Position numbers and translations under genes: made by a program. Shown in pieces: positions 27,061 through 38,299 of a DNA stretch of 64,000 nucleotides; position 1 is the stretch's first letter, and every line of letters starts with the position of its first letter. The stretch lies in the NCBI RefSeq assembly GCF_004331915.1, contig NZ_CP036528.1, positions 2,117,651 through 2,181,650 on the forward strand. The letters are read 5' to 3'. The notes beneath the pieces are model-generated. The model was given only the letters and a program-made list of their open reading frames with translations. It made no database searches and was not told where the DNA came from. This stretch comes from Ureibacillus thermophilus. Lineage in GTDB: Bacteria; Bacillota; Bacilli; Bacillales_A; Planococcaceae.

Positions 27061-28056
27061 TTATGACTCTTCTTGCTGAGTTTTCGTTACATTTGCTATG
27101 GACTCTCTCATAGCTGTATCAGCTTGGATATTTTTGTAATTCATGTAATCCATGATGCCTAAATTTCCTGAGCGCAATGCTTCTGCCAACGCCAAAGGAA
27201 TTTGCGCTTCCGCTTCCACCACTTTTGCTTTCATTTCTTGCGTTCTCGCCACCATCTCTTGCTCTTTCGCCACCGCCATCGCACGGCGTTCTTCCGCCTT
27301 CGCTTGAGCGATATTTTTATCCGCTTGAGCCTGTTCAATTTGCAACTCAGCACCAATATTTTTACCAACATCTACATCGGCAATATCGATGGATAAAATT
27401 TCGAAGGCAGTACCTGCGTCCAAACCTTTTTTCAACACTGTTTGCGAAATCATGTCAGGATTTTCCAAAACTTTAGAATGGGACTCACTTGAACCGATTG
27501 TACTAACAATACCTTCACCAACTCTGGCAATTACCGTATCTTCGCCGGCACCGCCGACTAAACGGTCCAAATTCGCGCGTACTGTAATTCTAGCCTTTGC
27601 TTTTACTTCAATCCCGTTAAGGGCGACACCTGCAATAAATGGCGTTTCAATTACTTTCGGGTTAACGGACATTTGAACGGCTTCCAACACATCGCGACCA
27701 GCTAGGTCAATGGCAGCAGCCCGTTCAAAAGACAATTCAATATTCGCTCGTTGTGCAGCAATTAATGCATTGACAACTCGGTCCACATTCCCACCGGCTA
27801 AATAGTGGGATTCCAATTGGTTAATCGTCACAGCCAACCCTGCTTTATGGGCCTTGATTAACGGGTTCACAATTCTACCTGGTATAACGCGGCGCAAACG
27901 CATTCCGATTAACGTTAAAATGCTCACACGAACACCGGCTGCTAATGCACTAATCCACAGCCCAACAGGAACAAAAGTAAAGAATATCCCTAAAACGATG
28001 ATGACTAGCACAAAACCGATTACCGATGTTACAAATAAACCATCAACAAATATCAT
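27061..28056 (-). CDS. floA: Flotillin-like protein FloA (YqfA)
   Basis: A 331-residue membrane scaffold of functional microdomains. The hairpin membrane anchor is at about residues 8-30, the SPFH/PHB region follows ([19 protein letters not shown]...), and the C-terminal coiled coil holds the Ala-Glu repeats [21 protein letters not shown]. Length matches B. subtilis FloA (331). ATG overlaps the nfeD stop by four bases (ATGA), so the two are translationally coupled; NfeD partners with flotillins in the membrane. Confidence 0.97.
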   Translation of the reverse strand: MIFVDGLFVTSVIGFVLVIIVLGIFFTFVPVGLWISALAAGVRVSILTLIGMRLRRVIPGRIVNPLIKAHKAGLAVTINQLESHYLAGGNVDRVVNALIAAQRANIELSFERAAAIDLAGRDVLEAVQMSVNPKVIETPFIAGVALNGIEVKAKARITVRANLDRLVGGAGEDTVIARVGEGIVSTIGSSESHSKVLENPDMISQTVLKKGLDAGTAFEILSIDIADVDVGKNIGAELQIEQAQADKNIAQAKAEERRAMAVAKEQEMVARTQEMKAKVVEAEAQIPLALAEALRSGNLGIMDYMNYKNIQADTAMRESIANVTKTQQEES

Positions 28057-28835
28057 GCATCTTCTCCTTCTTTCTCTTTGATTTCTCTTACAACGATTCT
28101 TGACCCTTCAACCTGCACGACTTTTACTTTTTTATCAAAATCGATATAGCTTCCTTCAGAAACCACATCAACCCTTTCATCCCCTATTAAAACCGAGCCA
28201 GCAGGTCTAAGAGGTGTAAGAGTAATGCCTTCTTTCCCTAATAAATCATTGCGATTGATATTGGAAACATAACCTTCTTCAGTCGTTGTTGCATCTTTCA
28301 ACACCAGTTTGCTAAAGAGATGTATATTTTTTCCGAAGAACTTCACTAATACCACCATTCCTATTATGGCAATCGCCAATGCTATAATCATCGAATAAGC
28401 CATGTGAACAACACTTTTTCCTGCAAACAATAAACCAATTACCATGAAAGCACTACCGATAAGTCCTAAAATCCCCCCAGGGACTAGTAACTCCGCAAGC
28501 AACAAGGCAAATCCGATCATAAATAAAAGAATGTTTTGAAATCCTGCAAATCCCGCTGATACATGGCCAAAAAAGAATAAAATTATTGATAAGAACCCAA
28601 TCATGCCGGGTATTCCGATTCCAGGCGAGAGCAGTTCAAATACTAAACAAAGAGATGCAACCGTTAAAAGTACCGTTACCACAATCGGATTCGTTACAAA
28701 GGTTGCCAGTTTTTCAACAAAAGTTGATATATTACCAGCTTCCATTCCATTTTCTATTGCCAAAGCGCTGCTTGGAAAGATGAAACATAATATCATAAAC
28801 ATGGTCATCCACTGAAAAAGCCATGGCTTATTCAT
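28053..28835 (-). CDS. NfeD family protein, short form without the ClpP-like protease domain
   Basis: The 260-residue protein has a signal peptide (cleavage after about SALA), a short linker, four or five helices (about 50-175) and a C-terminal OB-fold domain (about 195-255, [33 protein letters not shown]). It corresponds to the membrane and OB part of B. subtilis YqeZ (437 aa) but lacks the roughly 180-residue extracytoplasmic serine-protease domain; no catalytic Ser/Lys motif is present. It is coupled to floA. Frame is intact and start has GGAGGGGG, so the short form looks genuine. Confidence 0.9.
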   Translation of the reverse strand: MNKPWLFQWMTMFMILCFIFPSSALAIENGMEAGNISTFVEKLATFVTNPIVVTVLLTVASLCLVFELLSPGIGIPGMIGFLSIILFFFGHVSAGFAGFQNILLFMIGFALLLAELLVPGGILGLIGSAFMVIGLLFAGKSVVHMAYSMIIALAIAIIGMVVLVKFFGKNIHLFSKLVLKDATTTEEGYVSNINRNDLLGKEGITLTPLRPAGSVLIGDERVDVVSEGSYIDFDKKVKVVQVEGSRIVVREIKEKEGEDA

Positions 28836-28987
28836 TTTTCCCCCTCCTTCCTTCCGTCAAGCATCATGTTAACTTATATACGAACATAACCTCTTGAAAG
28901 TTTCAAATTTTTCATGAGTAGCCTTAATATTATTCTAAATGAAAACAATTGGAATTTCCTCTTTTTAGTTTTATATATAGTAAAAAA

Positions 28988-29017
28988 CCCTAGTATTTGC
29001 TTAAACAAATACTAGGG
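28988..29017 (-). terminator. rpsU terminator
   Basis: CCCTAGTATTTG / CAAATACTAGGG, 12 bp, followed by TTTTTTACTATA on the minus strand, between rpsU and nfeD. Confidence 0.9.
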
Positions 29018-29078
29018 ATTTATTGGCTATGAAGTGTATCTTACGCGTGTTACGAACGAAGGGCATATGATCATCAAA

Positions 29079-29255
29079 TTATGACCACTTACGTTTGCGT
29101 GCAGCTTCAGATTTTTTCTTACGTCTTACACTTGGTTTTTCGTAAAATTCGCGTTTTCTAATTTCTTGAATTGTACCATTTTTTGATACATTTCGTTTGA
29201 AGCGACGAAGAGCATCTTCAAGTGTTTCGTTTTTTCGTACGACAGTTTTTGTCAT
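29079..29255 (-). CDS. rpsU: 30S ribosomal protein S21
   Basis: A 58-residue basic protein starting [21 protein letters not shown] and ending in [15 protein letters not shown]. Sequence and length are those of bS21, which binds the 3' region of 16S rRNA near the anti-Shine-Dalgarno. ATG at 29253-29255 is behind GGAGGGAGGGATAAG. The usual neighbour yqeY is missing downstream; nfeD comes directly after a terminator. Confidence 0.97.
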   Translation of the reverse strand: MTKTVVRKNETLEDALRRFKRNVSKNGTIQEIRKREFYEKPSVRRKKKSEAARKRKWS

Positions 29256-29359
29256 CTCTTATCCCTCCCTCCGAACACACGTCAATACACAGAAAACATT
29301 CGTTTTAATGTGTACTTGAGAATTATACCGTAATGTAGTAATGAAGTCAATAGCAAACA

Positions 29360-30013
29360 CTACAATGTTTCTTCAATTATTTTTACACCGCTGCTTGTCC
29401 CGATGCGATTTGCTCCAGCTTCAATCATTTTTAACATATCCGCTAAACTGCGAATTCCTCCTGAAGCTTTCACGCCCACTTGTTCTCCAACGGTTTTGCG
29501 CATTAATGCGACATCTTCCACCGTCGCTCCACCTGTTGAAAAACCGGTAGATGTTTTTACAAATGCAGCGCCAGCCTCTACAGCCAACTGACAAGCTTTT
29601 ACCTTTTCCTCATCAGAAAGCAAGGATGTTTCTATAATTACTTTCACCAATCGGCCGCTAGCGGCATTCACCACCTGCTTGATGTCTTCCTTCACTCGTT
29701 CATAATCACGCGCTTTTAATAAACCAATATTTATTACCATATCAATTTCATCGGCGCCTTGTTCAATGGCCTGCGTTGTTTCAAAAACCTTCGTCGCTGT
29801 TGTTACAGCCCCTAAAGGAAAACCAACGACCGTGCAGACATTGACCTTGGTGCCTTTCAAAATATGTTTACAATCCTTTATCCAATATGGATTGACACAA
29901 ACAGAAGCAAAGCCGAATTTTTTCGCTTCCTCACATAATTTTTTTATTTGCTCTTCTGTTGCATCGGGTTTCAGCAGCGTATGGTCAATGTATGATGCAT
30001 AGTTTATTGACAT
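29360..30013 (-). CDS. deoC: Deoxyribose-phosphate aldolase
   Basis: A 217-residue class I aldolase that cleaves 2-deoxyribose-5-phosphate to acetaldehyde and glyceraldehyde-3-phosphate in nucleoside breakdown. The Schiff-base lysine is in [13 protein letters not shown] (near residue 151), and KVIIETSLL plus the DTLLKPDA-like N-terminus ([16 protein letters not shown]) are canonical. ATG follows AAGGAGCATTTCC. It is inserted between mtaB and rpsU, and is probably a separate unit after the mtaB terminator. Confidence 0.97.
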   Translation of the reverse strand: MSINYASYIDHTLLKPDATEEQIKKLCEEAKKFGFASVCVNPYWIKDCKHILKGTKVNVCTVVGFPLGAVTTATKVFETTQAIEQGADEIDMVINIGLLKARDYERVKEDIKQVVNAASGRLVKVIIETSLLSDEEKVKACQLAVEAGAAFVKTSTGFSTGGATVEDVALMRKTVGEQVGVKASGGIRSLADMLKMIEAGANRIGTSSGVKIIEETL

Positions 30014-30112
30014 AGGAAATGCTCCTTTTTTGCAATATTATTTTTGTCCAATTTCTCTTATGATACCATACGAAATTCATTCATTTTAAGGTGAAATTTG
30101 CCCAAAATGAAA

Positions 30113-30148
30113 AGCGTGCATTCTTGGATTGGAATAAGAATGCACGCT
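30113..30148 (-). terminator. mtaB terminator
   Basis: AGCGTGCATTCTT / AAGAATGCACGCT (13 bp, 10-base loop), then TTTTCATTTT on the minus strand; closes the hrcA...mtaB series. Confidence 0.88.
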
Positions 30149-30155
30149 GAAAGGA

Positions 30156-31487
30156 TTATTGATATTGTTCTTCAAGTATACGCACAAATTGGCCTTCGTT
30201 GTAAGGATAACCGGCTTTTGTAATTTTTACTTTTACCAATTTCCCAATCAGATCAGAAGAACCTTCAAAAACAACACGCAAATAATTATCTGTATAACCA
30301 GCGAGCATATTTGGACCGATTTCTTTTACATGCTCTTCCGGAATTACTTCAAGCACTTCACCTTCAAAACGGGAAGCGTATTCTTTCGCCAATTGATCGT
30401 TTAACGTAATTAAACGGTGTACCCGCTCATTTTTTACTTCTTCATCCACTTGGTTTTCCATGCGGGCCGCTGGAGTACCAGTCCGTTTTGAATATGGGAA
30501 AACATGAAGCTCAGCAAATTTATGCTCTTTTACAAAATTGTATGTTTCCATAAATTCCTCTTCCGTTTCACCCGGGAAACCGACGATGATGTCAGAAGTA
30601 ATGGCCAAATTCGGCAATGCTTCTTTTAATTTATTTAACCGCTCTGCAAAGAATTCCATTGTATATTTGCGGCGCATGCGTTTCAAAACAGTATTAGAAC
30701 CAGATTGAAGCGGGATGTGCAAATGATTCACAATAATGTTTGAATTTCGGAGCACATCGATGACTTCATCCGTTAATTGAGAAGCCTCAATCGATGAAAT
30801 TCTTAAACGTTTTATGCCTTTTACATTCGCTTCAATATCTCGGAGAAGCATCGCTAAATTATAATCCTTGAAGTCTTGGCCATAACCGCCTGTGTGAATG
30901 CCGGTTAAGACGATTTCCAAATAGCCTGCATCTACTAATACTTGGGCTTGCTTAATAACCGCTTGAGGATCGCGGGAGCGCATAAGTCCTCTTGCCCACG
31001 GGATAATACAGAAAGTGCAGAAGTTGTTGCAGCCTTCCTGGATTTTCAAGGAAGCGCGGGTGCGGTCTGTAAAATATGGTACATCCATTTCTTCAAATAC
31101 GCGGTTTTTCATAATATTGCGGACTGCGTTAATCGGCTGTCTTTCTTTGCGGTACTGTTCAATATATTCAAGCATTTTCGCCCGATCTTGAGTACCCACC
31201 ACAATATCCACGCCGGGAATTTCTAAAATTTCCGCCGGGGAAGTTTGGGCGTAGCAGCCTGTTACGCAAATGACCGCATCTGGATTTTTTCGGATCGCTC
31301 TGCGAATCACTTGGCGAGATTTTTTATCACCTGTATTTGTCACTGTACACGTATTTATCACATAAACGTCTGCTTGCTCTTCAAAATCAACACGCTCATA
31401 GCCATGCTCTTTAAACAATTGCCAAATGGCCTCGGTCTCGTAATGATTTACTTTACAGCCTAATGTATGAAAGGCCACAGTTTGCAA
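30156..31487 (-). CDS. mtaB: tRNA t6A37 methylthiotransferase MtaB (YqeV)
   Basis: A 443-residue radical-SAM methylthiotransferase forming ms2t6A37 in tRNAs reading ANN codons. Three domains: N-terminal UPF0004 with Cys ligands (FHTLGCKVNHYE, NTCTVTN, VTGCYAQ), radical-SAM core with C-x3-C-x2-C (CNNFCTFC), and a C-terminal TRAM domain (about 372-440). Length fits the family. ATG follows GAGGTGTGTTGCC. It is 15 bases after rsmE at the end of the dnaK-dnaJ-prmA-rsmE series. Confidence 0.96.
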   Translation of the reverse strand: MQTVAFHTLGCKVNHYETEAIWQLFKEHGYERVDFEEQADVYVINTCTVTNTGDKKSRQVIRRAIRKNPDAVICVTGCYAQTSPAEILEIPGVDIVVGTQDRAKMLEYIEQYRKERQPINAVRNIMKNRVFEEMDVPYFTDRTRASLKIQEGCNNFCTFCIIPWARGLMRSRDPQAVIKQAQVLVDAGYLEIVLTGIHTGGYGQDFKDYNLAMLLRDIEANVKGIKRLRISSIEASQLTDEVIDVLRNSNIIVNHLHIPLQSGSNTVLKRMRRKYTMEFFAERLNKLKEALPNLAITSDIIVGFPGETEEEFMETYNFVKEHKFAELHVFPYSKRTGTPAARMENQVDEEVKNERVHRLITLNDQLAKEYASRFEGEVLEVIPEEHVKEIGPNMLAGYTDNYLRVVFEGSSDLIGKLVKVKITKAGYPYNEGQFVRILEEQYQ

Positions 31488-31502
31488 GGCAACACACCTC
31501 TT

Positions 31503-32243
31503 TCATTCAAATTCATATGATATGGCAGAAAGGACATATAAAGGCGCCGTTTCTGCTCTTAATATTCTTGGACCCAATGCCACAGGGATTGCGCCTTTTT
31601 CTTTAAAGGCTTCCACTTCTTTTCTCGAAAGTCCACCTTCTGGGCCAAAAATAAATAAAATGGACTTCGATTCTTTATCATACACTTTTTTTAACTTGTC
31701 CGCAAATCTTGTGTGCTCGCCCTTCGCCTCTTCTTCATCGGCTACAAACACCGCATCGTAATCTGGAAATTTTTCCAATAGCTGCTGGAATGAAAGAGGT
31801 GGAGAGATGATTGGCACAAAAGTTCGGTGGGATTGCTCCGCTGCTTCTTGGGCAATTTTGGATAAGCGTTCCATTTTCCTGCCGATTTTCTGATGATCCC
31901 ATTTTACAATGGACCGTTCTGCCGCAAAAGGAATTAATCCATGCATACCAAGCTCTGTTCCCTTTTGGGCAATGAATTCAAGCTTATCGCCCTTTGGTAA
32001 ACCACACGCAATATCTACTTGTATAGGCATTTCAGGAGAAGGAATCGTCTCCTCCGTTTGTTCCACTATCACTTCTTGGCCTACCGAAAGAATGGTGCAG
32101 ACATATGCGATTCCATCTTGCACGACAATGATGTGCTCGCCCTTTTGCATGCGCATGACTTTCGATATATGACGCGCAGCTTCTCCGACAATTGTCAATT
32201 GCTTTTGTTCATTAAATGGATCATCAACAAAATATCGCTGCAT
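31503..32243 (-). CDS. rsmE: 16S rRNA (uracil(1498)-N3)-methyltransferase
   Basis: The 246-residue SPOUT methyltransferase modifies U1498 of 16S rRNA. An N-terminal PUA-like domain (1-70) precedes the knotted SPOUT domain with LFIFGPEGGLSRKEVEAF and the LGPRILRAETAPLYVL signature that binds S-adenosylmethionine. Starts MQRYFVDDPFNEQK with GGAGGAAATC upstream. Flanked by prmA and mtaB, as in B. subtilis. Confidence 0.96.
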   Translation of the reverse strand: MQRYFVDDPFNEQKQLTIVGEAARHISKVMRMQKGEHIIVVQDGIAYVCTILSVGQEVIVEQTEETIPSPEMPIQVDIACGLPKGDKLEFIAQKGTELGMHGLIPFAAERSIVKWDHQKIGRKMERLSKIAQEAAEQSHRTFVPIISPPLSFQQLLEKFPDYDAVFVADEEEAKGEHTRFADKLKKVYDKESKSILFIFGPEGGLSRKEVEAFKEKGAIPVALGPRILRAETAPLYVLSAISYEFE

Positions 32244-32261
32244 GATTTCCTCCTAAAATAA

Positions 32262-32285
32262 GGAGTTGTCTTAATCGACAACTCC
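32262..32285 (-). terminator. Hairpin between prmA and rsmE
   Basis: GGAGTTGTC / GACAACTCC (9 bp, 6-base loop), then TTATTTTAGG on the minus strand; possibly a weak terminator or processing hairpin just upstream of the rsmE ribosome binding site. Confidence 0.55.
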
Positions 32286-32290
32286 ATAAA

Positions 32291-33232
32291 TTATTTTTTC
32301 GCAATGATGGAAACCCAATCTTCCAACATTAAAACTTCATCAATGGAAAATCCGGATTTTTCAAGGGCGCTTTTTACATCTTCTTTTTTTGCACCTATAA
32401 TTCCTGATGTAATAAACGTTCCCCCTGGTTTAAGAATGGAATAAGCATCGTCTGTAAAGCTCATGATGACTTCCGCTAAAATGTTGGCCACCACTACATC
32501 CGCATTGATATTAACAGTTTCTAACAAATTCCCTTGCAATACTTCAACGATGTTTTCCACCTTATTTAACTCCACATTTTCTTTTGCTGACTTGACAGCA
32601 ACCGGGTCTAAATCAAGGGCGAGCACTTTACTAGCATCTAACAAAGCAGAAGCTATCGATAAAACGCCTGAACCGGTGCCGACATCAATCACAACATCCC
32701 CCGGTTTCACTACTTTTTCCAATGCTTGCAGACACATGACGGTTGTAGGATGCGTTCCGGTACCAAAGGCCATTCCAGGGTCAAGCTCAATGATGATTTC
32801 ATCGGAATTTTTACGTTCATAGTTTTCCCAAGTAGGCACAATGGTGAAACGTTCAGAAACTTTAATTGGATGATAATATTGCTTCCATGATGTAGCCCAA
32901 TCGTCTTCGTTTACTTCACAAGTCGTTAGAATATTTTTCCCTATATTGATATTGAAATTTTTCAAGTTGGCGATTGCAAGTTTGATTTCCTCAATCGTTT
33001 CAGCCAAAAAGCTGGATGCAGGAAGATAAGCCTTCACAATCACCCCTTCAGCAGGATAATCATCTGGACTTAAGTCATAAATTTCTCCATATACATTATC
33101 CCGTTCTTTTATGAATTCGGATGAATCTTCAATGACTACCCCGCTTGCTCCAGCTTCATGAAAAATATTGGAAACGGCTTCAACCGCTTCATTCGTTGTC
33201 AATACGGATAATTCAGTCCATTTCACTTGCAA
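32291..33232 (-). CDS. prmA: Ribosomal protein L11 methyltransferase
   Basis: A 313-residue methyltransferase acting on L11. N-terminal substrate domain (1-100), linker, and Rossmann-type catalytic domain with [28 protein letters not shown] (motif I, near residue 178) and [10 protein letters not shown] (motif IV). Starts [12 protein letters not shown]. It follows dnaJ by 28 bases and belongs to the extended heat-shock operon, typical of Bacillales. Confidence 0.96.
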   Translation of the reverse strand: MQVKWTELSVLTTNEAVEAVSNIFHEAGASGVVIEDSSEFIKERDNVYGEIYDLSPDDYPAEGVIVKAYLPASSFLAETIEEIKLAIANLKNFNINIGKNILTTCEVNEDDWATSWKQYYHPIKVSERFTIVPTWENYERKNSDEIIIELDPGMAFGTGTHPTTVMCLQALEKVVKPGDVVIDVGTGSGVLSIASALLDASKVLALDLDPVAVKSAKENVELNKVENIVEVLQGNLLETVNINADVVVANILAEVIMSFTDDAYSILKPGGTFITSGIIGAKKEDVKSALEKSGFSIDEVLMLEDWVSIIAKK

Positions 33233-33260
33233 TCACACTCCAATGTTTCCTCGTCATTTC

Positions 33261-34397
33261 TTATTTTGTCTCACCTTTAAATTTTTTTTTGATTTTATTT
33301 AATAATGAGCTTTCTTGTTCTTCTGGAATATCGCCGCTAATTTCAGCAAATTCGCGCAACAATTGTTTTTGCCGTTCTGTTAAATTTGTTGGTGTTACAA
33401 CTTTTACGTTCACATATTGATGGCCTCTGCCGTAGCCATGGATGTTTTTTACTCCTTTATCTTTAATGCGGAATTGAGCGCCGGATTGAGTTCCAGGTGG
33501 AATTCTTAATTTCACTTTTCCATGGATGGTTGGCACTTCTATTTCATCGCCTAAAGCCGCTTGAGGGAACGTAATTTTTAAATCATAGTAAATATCGTCC
33601 CCTTCTCTGACAAAGTAAGGATGTTTTCCTACTTTAAAGACAATGTATAAGTCGCCAGGAGGTCCTCCATTGATGCCAGGCTCTCCTTGGCCGGCTACGC
33701 GCAATTGTTGGCCGTCATCAATGCCTTCAGGAATATTGATTTTGATTTTTTTCCGTTTTTGTACTCGACCTTTTCCGGCACAAGTTGTACATTTTTCTTC
33801 GATTATTTTACCAGTACCATGACAGTAACCACAAGTACGGCGATTAACAATTCGTCCCAAAGGCGTGTCGATTGCCTGGCTGATTTGACCTGTACCGTTA
33901 CATTTATCGCACGTTTTTGGATTTGTGCCAGGTTTTGCCCCTGAACCGTGGCATGTGTCACACTCTTCTTCTCTAGGAATTTCAATTTCTGTTTGTTTAC
34001 CAAACACTGCATCTTCAAAGGAAATGTTCATGCGATACTGCAGATCGTCGCCTTTTCGAGGAGCATTTGGATCTCTTCTTCGTCTTGAACCGCCGCCAAA
34101 GAACGTGTCAAATATATCTTCAAAGCCGCCGAAGCCGAAGTCGCTGAAACCACCGCCGCTAAAACCGCCGCCTTGGCCGTTTACTCCGGCATGCCCAAAT
34201 TGATCATATTGAGCTCTTTTTTGGTCATCGCTTAACACTTCATAGGCTTCATTAATCTCTTTAAATTTTTCTGCTGCATCCGGTTCATTGTTCAAATCAG
34301 GGTGATATTTTTTCGATAATTTTCTATATGCTTTCTTTATTTCATCCTTTGTGGCGTTTTTGCTGACGCCAAGGACTTCATAATAGTCACGTTTCAT
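33261..34397 (-). CDS. dnaJ: Chaperone protein DnaJ
   Basis: A 378-residue type I J-protein. J domain (1-70) with the H33-P-D35 loop that triggers DnaK ATP hydrolysis; Gly/Phe-rich linker (about 74-100, [19 protein letters not shown]); zinc domain with four CxxCxGxG repeats ([32 protein letters not shown]); C-terminal substrate-binding domains. It follows dnaK after 263 bases that contain two hairpins, so its level may be set lower than DnaK's. Confidence 0.98.
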   Translation of the reverse strand: MKRDYYEVLGVSKNATKDEIKKAYRKLSKKYHPDLNNEPDAAEKFKEINEAYEVLSDDQKRAQYDQFGHAGVNGQGGGFSGGGFSDFGFGGFEDIFDTFFGGGSRRRRDPNAPRKGDDLQYRMNISFEDAVFGKQTEIEIPREEECDTCHGSGAKPGTNPKTCDKCNGTGQISQAIDTPLGRIVNRRTCGYCHGTGKIIEEKCTTCAGKGRVQKRKKIKINIPEGIDDGQQLRVAGQGEPGINGGPPGDLYIVFKVGKHPYFVREGDDIYYDLKITFPQAALGDEIEVPTIHGKVKLRIPPGTQSGAQFRIKDKGVKNIHGYGRGHQYVNVKVVTPTNLTERQKQLLREFAEISGDIPEEQESSLLNKIKKKFKGETK

Positions 34398-34496
34398 TAC
34401 CTCACACTCGCTCTCTTTAACATAACGTCTATTTTATCATATATGCGTAGATTTTGTTAAAGTGAAAAATGCTGTAATTATAGGTTTCACAAAAAG

Positions 34497-34571
34497 GTTC
34501 TATTCATGGAAAAAGTCAAAGACCAAAACGGCTTTGACTTCATCCAACCATGTATCGATGTTGAATAGAAC
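34497..34571 (-). promoter_or_regulatory. Long structured hairpin between dnaK and dnaJ
   Basis: Nested inverted repeats: outer GTTCTATTCA / TGAATAGAAC (34497-34506, 34562-34571), a middle ATGG/CCAT pair, and inner AAGTCAAAG / CTTTGACTT (34513-34521, 34532-34540). On the minus strand CCTTTTTG follows, so the structure could be a partial terminator or an RNA-processing element that separates dnaK and dnaJ messages. Confidence 0.6.
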
Positions 34572-34590
34572 AGCTATGTTGATAATGAGA

Positions 34591-34638
34591 GAAAAGGCGG
34601 TGCGAAGGAGGGCTTTATACATAGTAAACCGCCTTTTC
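34591..34638 (-). terminator. Hairpin downstream of dnaK
   Basis: GAAAAGGCGGT (34591-34601) / ACCGCCTTTTC (34628-34638), 11 bp with a large loop, 23 bases after the dnaK stop; T-rich arm but only a short T-run afterwards. Probable 3' stabiliser or partial terminator of dnaK. Confidence 0.6.
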
Positions 34639-34660
34639 TTTTTAAAACATGGAGAATTTA

Positions 34661-36499
<1,839 letters not shown>

Positions 36500-36520
36500 C
36501 TATTTCACACACAAATTTCA

Positions 36521-37162
36521 TTACTCATTAACAGAAACCATAGATGGTCTTAATACGCGATCTTTCAATTTATACCCTTTCTGGAATTCTTTTAAAACAA
36601 TGCCGGATTCTTTTTCTGGATCAGACTCTTGCATAATCGCTTGATGAACATTCGGATCAAAAGGTTGGTCTACAGCCGGAATGACTTCAAGCCCTTCTTT
36701 CTTCGCTGCTTCAATGAGCATATTGTAGACCATTTCAATTCCTTTATATAAATTTTTTGCGTCTTCCGATTCCACTTTGACATCCAGTGCTCTTTCGAAA
36801 TTATCAATCACTGGCAATAAATCCATAAGCAAGCTTTGGGCGCGGTATTTTTCAGCCGCCTGCAAATCAAGCTGGCTGCGTCGACGCATATTTTCAAAAT
36901 CCGCTCTCAAACGCAAATAGCGGTTTTCTTCTTCCTCAAGCTTTGCTTCCAACTCAGCAATTTTCGCTTTATATTCTTCCACTAAAGGCCCTTCAACTAA
37001 AGAGCTAGCATCTTCTTCATTGCCCGCTTCTTTGTTTTGAGAGGCTTCTTCATTGGAAGATGCAACCTCTCCATTTGCTTGAGCAGCTGCTTCTTCTTTT
37101 ACAGTATCATCTTGTTCGATTGTTTCTTCCTGTTTGTTCTTGTTTTCTGTCGTTTCGGACAC
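36521..37162 (-). CDS. grpE: Nucleotide exchange factor GrpE
   Basis: A 213-residue DnaK cofactor releasing ADP. A long acidic, low-complexity N-terminus (1-55, rich in Glu, Asn, Ala) leads into a coiled coil (about 60-110) and the beta-wing domain ending [39 protein letters not shown], the family signature. The N-terminal tail is rather long for the family. It follows hrcA by 15 bases. Confidence 0.98.
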   Translation of the reverse strand: MSETTENKNKQEETIEQDDTVKEEAAAQANGEVASSNEEASQNKEAGNEEDASSLVEGPLVEEYKAKIAELEAKLEEEENRYLRLRADFENMRRRSQLDLQAAEKYRAQSLLMDLLPVIDNFERALDVKVESEDAKNLYKGIEMVYNMLIEAAKKEGLEVIPAVDQPFDPNVHQAIMQESDPEKESGIVLKEFQKGYKLKDRVLRPSMVSVNE

Positions 37163-37177
37163 TTAAAATCCTCCTTA

Positions 37178-38209
37178 CTATCCACCATTCAATTTTTCTG
37201 TGAATGTTCTCGACAATCCTCTTCTAACAATGTCAAGCAATGTTACGACCCGCTTATAATCCATTCTAGTCGGTCCAATGATAGCAATAGCGCCATTTTG
37301 GTCTTCGCCGGCAGAATAAGATGCCGTAATGACACTGCAATGCTCCACAGCAATATGATTGTTTTCAGACCCGATGCGAATCGTAATTCCCTGTTTCACT
37401 GGCTGGAACAAAGACATTACTTGACTCTTTTTGTCCATTAATTCCAATAATTGACGGACTTTGTTAATATCGTGGAACTCCGGCTGATTCAACATATTCG
37501 TTTTGCCGCCAAAGTAAATTTTACTATTATTTTCAACAGATGCAACTTTTAGCAATGATTGAATGATGGAATCCGCCATATGGACATGCTGCTTTAATAC
37601 TTCATAAGTTTCTTTTTCCAATTTATGTTGAAGATGAATCAACGGAACGCCCATTAACCGTTCATTTAAAATATTCACCGTTTTTTCGATATCTGAAGAA
37701 TCAAAGCCATCAGGCAAAGAAATGACTTGGTTTTCCACATGCCCTATATCTGTAACGATTATTGCAACTGCCATTTGTTTTGAAAGAGGAATAATTTGAA
37801 AGCGTTTAACTCGATGATCTGTCACGTTAGGTCCAAGCAAAATGGCAGTATAAGATGTCAATTCAGACAAAATGCTTGCAGCTTCACGAATCATTTGTTC
37901 CATTTCAACCTTTTGTTTTTCAAAAATGGATTGAATTAAATTTATTTCCTCAACGGACATGCGTTTAGGTTGCAATAGGTGATCCACATAGTAACGATAT
38001 CCTTTTTCAGAAGGAATGCGTCCTGAAGATACATGGGTTTTTTCTAAATAGCCAAGTTCTTCTAAATCTGCCATTTCATTTCGAATAGTGGCTGGTGAAT
38101 AATTAATGCCTTTTTTCTTTGAAATTTGACGAGATCCAACAGGTTGAGCAGATGTTACAAAATCATCAACGATTACTTGCAAGATTTGCAATTGACGCTC
38201 AGTTAACAT
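37178..38209 (-). CDS. hrcA: Heat-inducible transcription repressor HrcA
   Basis: The 343-residue repressor binds CIRCE when stabilised by GroEL. N-terminal winged helix (1-75, MLTERQLQILQVIVDDFV...GINYSPATIRNEMADLEELGYL), a GAF-like domain, and the inserted dimerisation segment. ATG at 38207-38209 is used because AGAGGTGA precedes it and family proteins start MLTxRQ; the GTG-initiated longer frame starts inside the CIRCE operator. Autoregulated first gene of the operon. Confidence 0.97.
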   Translation of the reverse strand: MLTERQLQILQVIVDDFVTSAQPVGSRQISKKKGINYSPATIRNEMADLEELGYLEKTHVSSGRIPSEKGYRYYVDHLLQPKRMSVEEINLIQSIFEKQKVEMEQMIREAASILSELTSYTAILLGPNVTDHRVKRFQIIPLSKQMAVAIIVTDIGHVENQVISLPDGFDSSDIEKTVNILNERLMGVPLIHLQHKLEKETYEVLKQHVHMADSIIQSLLKVASVENNSKIYFGGKTNMLNQPEFHDINKVRQLLELMDKKSQVMSLFQPVKQGITIRIGSENNHIAVEHCSVITASYSAGEDQNGAIAIIGPTRMDYKRVVTLLDIVRRGLSRTFTEKLNGG

Positions 38210-38223
38210 GAAAATCACCTCTG

Positions 38224-38250
38224 TTAGCACTCGTTTAACGAGAGTGCTAA
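38224..38250 (-). promoter_or_regulatory. CIRCE operator of the hrcA-grpE-dnaK-dnaJ operon
   Basis: A perfect TTAGCACTC-N9-GAGTGCTAA inverted repeat, beginning 15 bases upstream of the hrcA start codon. This is the HrcA binding site; it overlaps the leader immediately after the promoter. Confidence 0.99.
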
Positions 38251-38260
38251 TACTATAATA

Positions 38261-38289
38261 AAATTAGCAAAACAATGAATCAGTGTCAA
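38261..38289 (-). promoter_or_regulatory. Sigma-A promoter of the hrcA operon
   Basis: On the minus strand, consensus TTGACA (38284-38289), 17-base spacer, TAATTT (38261-38266). A second -10-like TATTAT lies closer to CIRCE but would need a 23-base spacer. Confidence 0.65.
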
Positions 38290-38299
38290 CGAAATACCC

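Noticed and set aside
27177-27476. Plus-strand open frame antisense to floA, Pro/Leu rich
   Set aside because: Shadow of the Ala/Glu-rich coiled-coil codons of floA.
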